DNA of 64,000 bases from Prescottella equi (GTDB lineage: Bacteria > Actinomycetota > Actinomycetes > Mycobacteriales > Mycobacteriaceae). The notes beneath the pieces were generated by a model. That model saw only the letters and a program-made list of their open reading frames with translations. It did not search any database and was not told the origin of the DNA. The DNA is taken from the NCBI RefSeq assembly GCF_002094305.1, contig NZ_LWTX01000011.1, positions 1 to 64,000 of the forward strand. The letters are read 5' to 3'. Shown piece after piece: positions 61,224 to 64,000 of the stretch. How positions within the stretch are numbered: position 1 is the first letter of the stretch; each line of letters starts with the position of its first letter. The translations under genes were made by a program, and so were the position numbers.

Positions 61224-63545
61224 GTGTCGAGAGCCAAAACGATCGCCAAGCTCGCGGGATGTTCCGCACTCGCCGGTGTTCTGCTCGCTGGAGCGATGTT
61301 TCCGCTGGCAGGAGGCTTCGGCTTCGCATCCAACCGCGCCGCCGACGCCGTCGACAACGTCTCCGCCGAACTCGTCGAGGGCACTGTCCCCGCGGTCTCG
61401 ACGATGACCGACGTCGCCGGGAACCCCATCGCGTGGCTGTACGAACAGCGGCGCTTCGAAGTCCCGAGCGACCAGATCTCCAACGAGATGAAGCTCGCGA
61501 TCGTCTCGATCGAGGACAAACGCTTCGCCGACCATCACGGCGTCGACTGGCAGGGCACGCTGCGCGCGGCGATGACCAACACCACCAGCGGTGAGGTCCA
61601 GCAGGGCGCATCGACCATCGACCAGCAGTACGTGAAGAACTACCAACTCCTGGTCGTCGCGCGGAACGACGCTGAACGCCGCGCCGCGATCGAGACCACC
61701 CCGGCCCGCAAGATCCGCGAGATCCGGATGGCCCTCACCCTCGACAAGAAGCTGACCAAGGACGAGATCCTCACGCGCTATCTCAACCTCGTCCCGTTCG
61801 GAAACGGCTCGTTCGGCGTGCAGGACGCCGCACAGACGTACTTCGGGGTCGACGCGAAGGACCTGAATCTGACGCAGGCGGCGATGCTGGCCGGCATGGT
61901 GCAGTCGAGTTCGGCGCTCAATCCGTACACCAACGTCGACGGCGTGACCGAACGACGCAACACGGTCCTCGACACGATGATCGCGAACATCCCCGAGCGG
62001 GCGAACGAGATCCGGGCCGCCAAGTCGACACCGCTCGGCGTGCTGCCCACGCCCAATTCCCTGCCCCGGGGGTGCATCGCGGCGGGTGACCGCGGCTTCT
62101 TCTGCGACTACGCGCTGCAGTACCTCGCCGCGTCCGGCATCAGCCGCGAGCAGATCAACAAGGGCGGCTACACGATCAAGACCACCCTCGACCCCGTCGT
62201 GCAGGACTCGGTGAAGAAGGCTCTGGTCAAGAACGCAGACCCCAAGCTCGACGGCATCGCGAACGTCATGAACGTGGTGCAACCGGGCCAGGATCAACAC
62301 CGCGTCCTCGCAATGGGGTCCAGCCGCACGTACGGCCTGGACACCTCCAACGAGGAGACCGTCCAACCGCAGCCGTACACGCTCGTCGGTCACGGCGCCG
62401 GCTCGATCTTCAAGATCTTCACGACGGCCGCAGCGATGGAGAAGGGGCTCGGTACGAGCGCCGTCCTGGACGTCCCGCAGCGCTTCGAGGCGCGCGGCAT
62501 GGGCAACGGCGGCGCCCGCGGCTGCCCCGCCGCCACCTACTGCGTCCAGAACGCCACCAACAACTACCCGGCGAAGATGTCGGTGACCGACGCGCTCGCC
62601 CAGTCACCGAACACGGCGTTCGTCAAACTGATCCAGTCCACCGGCGTCACCCCCACCGTCGACATGGCGGTGCGACTCGGCCTGCGCTCGTACACCGCCA
62701 CCGGCTCGTCCGGTTTCGGTGACCAGAGCATGGCGGACATGCAGAAGTCGCAGAACCTCGGCTCGTTCACCCTCGGCCCCACATGGGTCAACCCGCTCGA
62801 ACTCGCGAACGTCGCAGCCACCCTCGCCTCGCACGGCAAGTGGTGCCCGCCCACTCCGATCGACTCGATCACCGACCGCGAGGGCAAGCCGGTGTCGCTC
62901 ACGCAGCAGGCCTGCGAACAGGTGGTCGACCCCGGTCTGGCTGACACGCTCGCGGTGGCGATGAGCAAGGACGACGCCCCCGGCGGCACCTCGTTCGGCG
63001 CCGCGAGCGCAGCGGGCTGGAAGCTGCCGATGTCGGGCAAGACGGGTACCACCGAGTCGCACATGTCCTCGGGCTTCCTCGGCTTCACCAACAACTTCGC
63101 CGCGAGCGTCCTCGTCTACGGTGACTCCCCCACTCCCGGCGAGATCTGCTCCGGCCCGCTGCGCCCGTGTGGGGACGGCAACCTGTACGGCGGTACCGAA
63201 CCGGCCCGCACGTGGTTCGACGCGATGATGCCGGTGGTGGGCAACTTCGGTCCCACCACGCTGCCGGCCGTGGACGACAAGTACGTCCGGGGATCCCAGA
63301 ACGCCCAGGTGCCCGAGGTCGTCGGGATGACCCAGGACGCAGCGGCGGCGGCGCTGAAGGCGGCCGGGTTCGCGGTGAACCCGGTGAGCACCAAGTCGGA
63401 CGCGCCGAAGGGCAACGTCACCGGCAGCGCGCCGTCCGGCCTGGCGGTTCCGGGCTCGGCGATCACGATCTACGTCAGTGACGGTTCGGTGCTGGCGGCG
63501 CCGCCCGGTTCGGCCGCACCGCGCACCTCGACGCCCGGCGGCTAG
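61224..63545 (+). CDS. ponA2: Bifunctional class A penicillin-binding protein PonA2 with PASTA domain
   Basis: 773 residues from the GTG at 61224; the frame is open to 61101 but the extra 41 residues are not family-like. Membrane helix at about 8-30, glycosyltransferase domain with catalytic Glu97 (SIEDKRFADHHGVD) and QGASTIDQQ, transpeptidase domain with Ser394 and Lys397 (GAGSIFKIF), the SPNTAF motif and SGKTGTTE, then one PASTA domain (VPEVVGMTQDAAAAAL) and a Pro/Ser/Thr tail. It polymerises and crosslinks peptidoglycan outside the membrane. By order it is the Rv3682 equivalent. Confidence 0.95.
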   Translation: MSRAKTIAKLAGCSALAGVLLAGAMFPLAGGFGFASNRAADAVDNVSAELVEGTVPAVSTMTDVAGNPIAWLYEQRRFEVPSDQISNEMKLAIVSIEDKRFADHHGVDWQGTLRAAMTNTTSGEVQQGASTIDQQYVKNYQLLVVARNDAERRAAIETTPARKIREIRMALTLDKKLTKDEILTRYLNLVPFGNGSFGVQDAAQTYFGVDAKDLNLTQAAMLAGMVQSSSALNPYTNVDGVTERRNTVLDTMIANIPERANEIRAAKSTPLGVLPTPNSLPRGCIAAGDRGFFCDYALQYLAASGISREQINKGGYTIKTTLDPVVQDSVKKALVKNADPKLDGIANVMNVVQPGQDQHRVLAMGSSRTYGLDTSNEETVQPQPYTLVGHGAGSIFKIFTTAAAMEKGLGTSAVLDVPQRFEARGMGNGGARGCPAATYCVQNATNNYPAKMSVTDALAQSPNTAFVKLIQSTGVTPTVDMAVRLGLRSYTATGSSGFGDQSMADMQKSQNLGSFTLGPTWVNPLELANVAATLASHGKWCPPTPIDSITDREGKPVSLTQQACEQVVDPGLADTLAVAMSKDDAPGGTSFGAASAAGWKLPMSGKTGTTESHMSSGFLGFTNNFAASVLVYGDSPTPGEICSGPLRPCGDGNLYGGTEPARTWFDAMMPVVGNFGPTTLPAVDDKYVRGSQNAQVPEVVGMTQDAAAAALKAAGFAVNPVSTKSDAPKGNVTGSAPSGLAVPGSAITIYVSDGSVLAAPPGSAAPRTSTPGG

Positions 63546-63638
63546 ATCGACACCGGGACGGTTTACGGTTTCCGCGCGCGGGGTATCCATCCCTCTGTGG
63601 GGACCCGCCGGGTCCCCCAGGCCGGATCGAGGTCCGTC

Positions 63639-63794
63639 ATGATTGTTCTCGGTTTGATTCTGCTTGTGGTCGGGTTCCTGACCGGTATCTCCATCTTGTG
63701 GACCATCGGGATCATCCTGCTCGTGATCGGCGTCATCCTGGCGATTCTGGGTGCGACCGGTCGGGCGGTCGGCGGACGCCGGTACTGGTATTGA
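63639..63794 (+). CDS. Small hydrophobic membrane protein, DUF6131-like
   Basis: 51 residues from the ATG at 63639 with GAGG six bases upstream. Two closely packed hydrophobic segments rich in Ile, Leu and Gly (IVLGLILLVVGFLTGI and TIGIILLVIGVILAILG) are followed by a short polar end with GGRRYWY. Such proteins are common and abundant in Nocardiaceae and mycobacteria; role unknown. Confidence 0.75.
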   Translation: MIVLGLILLVVGFLTGISILWTIGIILLVIGVILAILGATGRAVGGRRYWY

Positions 63795-63877
63795 CCCGAT
63801 CGCCGCACGCGTTCTCCGAGCGTCCGGTCGGGGGTGTGCGGGGTTTACGGGCACCCGCTCGCGGGTAGCAGTCCGGT

Positions 63878-64000
63878 ATGAACCTTCGACATCTCTACAA
63901 CCGCGTGGAGTCCGCGTCGTTCCTGGACGGTGTCAGCGCAGCCCTGCAGCAGCGAATCCAGGCCGGGCTGGGCCGGACCGCTGTCGGTGACCGTCTGCGC
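63878..64000 (+). CDS. N-terminus of an unidentified protein, cut by the window edge
   Basis: The ATG at 63878 opens 41 residues that run to the end of the window: MNLRHLYNRVESASFLDGV, then AALQQRIQAGLGRTAVGDRLR. The amphipathic lead-in resembles the start of DUF2231-type membrane proteins, in which a GxWLGHPLHP motif would follow shortly, but that part is outside the window. No ribosome binding site is obvious. Confidence 0.5.
   Translation, partial: MNLRHLYNRVESASFLDGVSAALQQRIQAGLGRTAVGDRLR

Overview
The window is high-GC actinobacterial chromosome, most likely Rhodococcus or a close relative in the Nocardiaceae. The strongest argument is the right half. From about 35.3 kb to 63.5 kb it keeps, gene by gene and strand by strand, the block known in Mycobacterium tuberculosis as Rv3669 to Rv3682: holin-like membrane protein, EphE-like hydrolase, MarP, Nudix, TlpA-like, Nth, a small membrane protein, Crp, a metallo-beta-lactamase-fold protein, a RidA protein with a DUF4177 neighbour, two ArsA-like ATPases, WhiB4 and PonA2. 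The left half is a dense catabolic region of the kind common in rhodococci. The Rv correspondences are recalled from general knowledge, not from a search.

Layout. 0-2 kb: end of a flavin-dependent phenol-type monooxygenase followed by an extradiol dioxygenase. 1.9-10.7 kb (minus strand): a TetR gene, two tandem IclR genes, a complete peptide/nickel-type ABC importer (dppF, D, C, B and a lipoprotein binding protein) and a VOC protein. 11-14.2 kb (plus): DHA2 exporter, GntR/FCD regulator and two small ferredoxin-like-fold proteins. 14.3-26.2 kb (minus): two Baeyer-Villiger monooxygenases with an SDR and a putative 2OG-Fe(II) oxygenase, then a translationally coupled string of two acyl-CoA dehydrogenases, an HSL-type esterase, an aldehyde dehydrogenase and an NDMA-type alcohol dehydrogenase. 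26.5-28.5 kb (plus): enoyl-CoA hydratase and CaiB-type CoA transferase, divergent from the previous operon across a compact promoter pair that shares one perfect 16-bp palindrome. 28.5-34 kb: a large LuxR/NB-ARC-like regulator, a zinc-ribbon/OB-fold protein, a secreted DUF11-like protein and an MHS transporter. 34 kb onward: nhaA and the conserved mycobacterial-type block.

The conserved block is interrupted at three places. Between the small membrane protein and crp lie an APC permease and a coupled membrane protein of unknown role. Between crp and the metallo-beta-lactamase gene lies about 11 kb. It carries a kynurenine-formamidase-like hydrolase, a LysR regulator and a six-gene operon for meta-cleavage of 3-hydroxyanthranilate (dioxygenase, ACMS decarboxylase, 2-aminomuconate semialdehyde dehydrogenase, 2-aminomuconate deaminase, 4-oxalocrotonate decarboxylase and an MHS permease). 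The same insert carries a TetR gene divergent from an SNF2 helicase/SWIM pair. Between the metallo-beta-lactamase and RidA genes lie an SDR and its divergent TetR.

How the genes may work together (inference). The left half could take a cyclic or aryl ketone through alcohol dehydrogenase, Baeyer-Villiger oxidation, ester hydrolysis, aldehyde oxidation and CoA-dependent beta-oxidation, with a separate phenol hydroxylation/meta-cleavage pair at the edge. The kynurenine insert would feed tryptophan-derived, or nitrobenzoate-derived, 3-hydroxyanthranilate toward 2-oxopent-4-enoate; the hydratase and aldolase needed afterwards are not in the window. Several genes (the DUF4177/ArsA pair, ponA2, nth, the gene at 13259) have a TANNNT-type -10 box 6 to 8 bases before the start codon and no ribosome binding site, the layout expected of leaderless transcripts.
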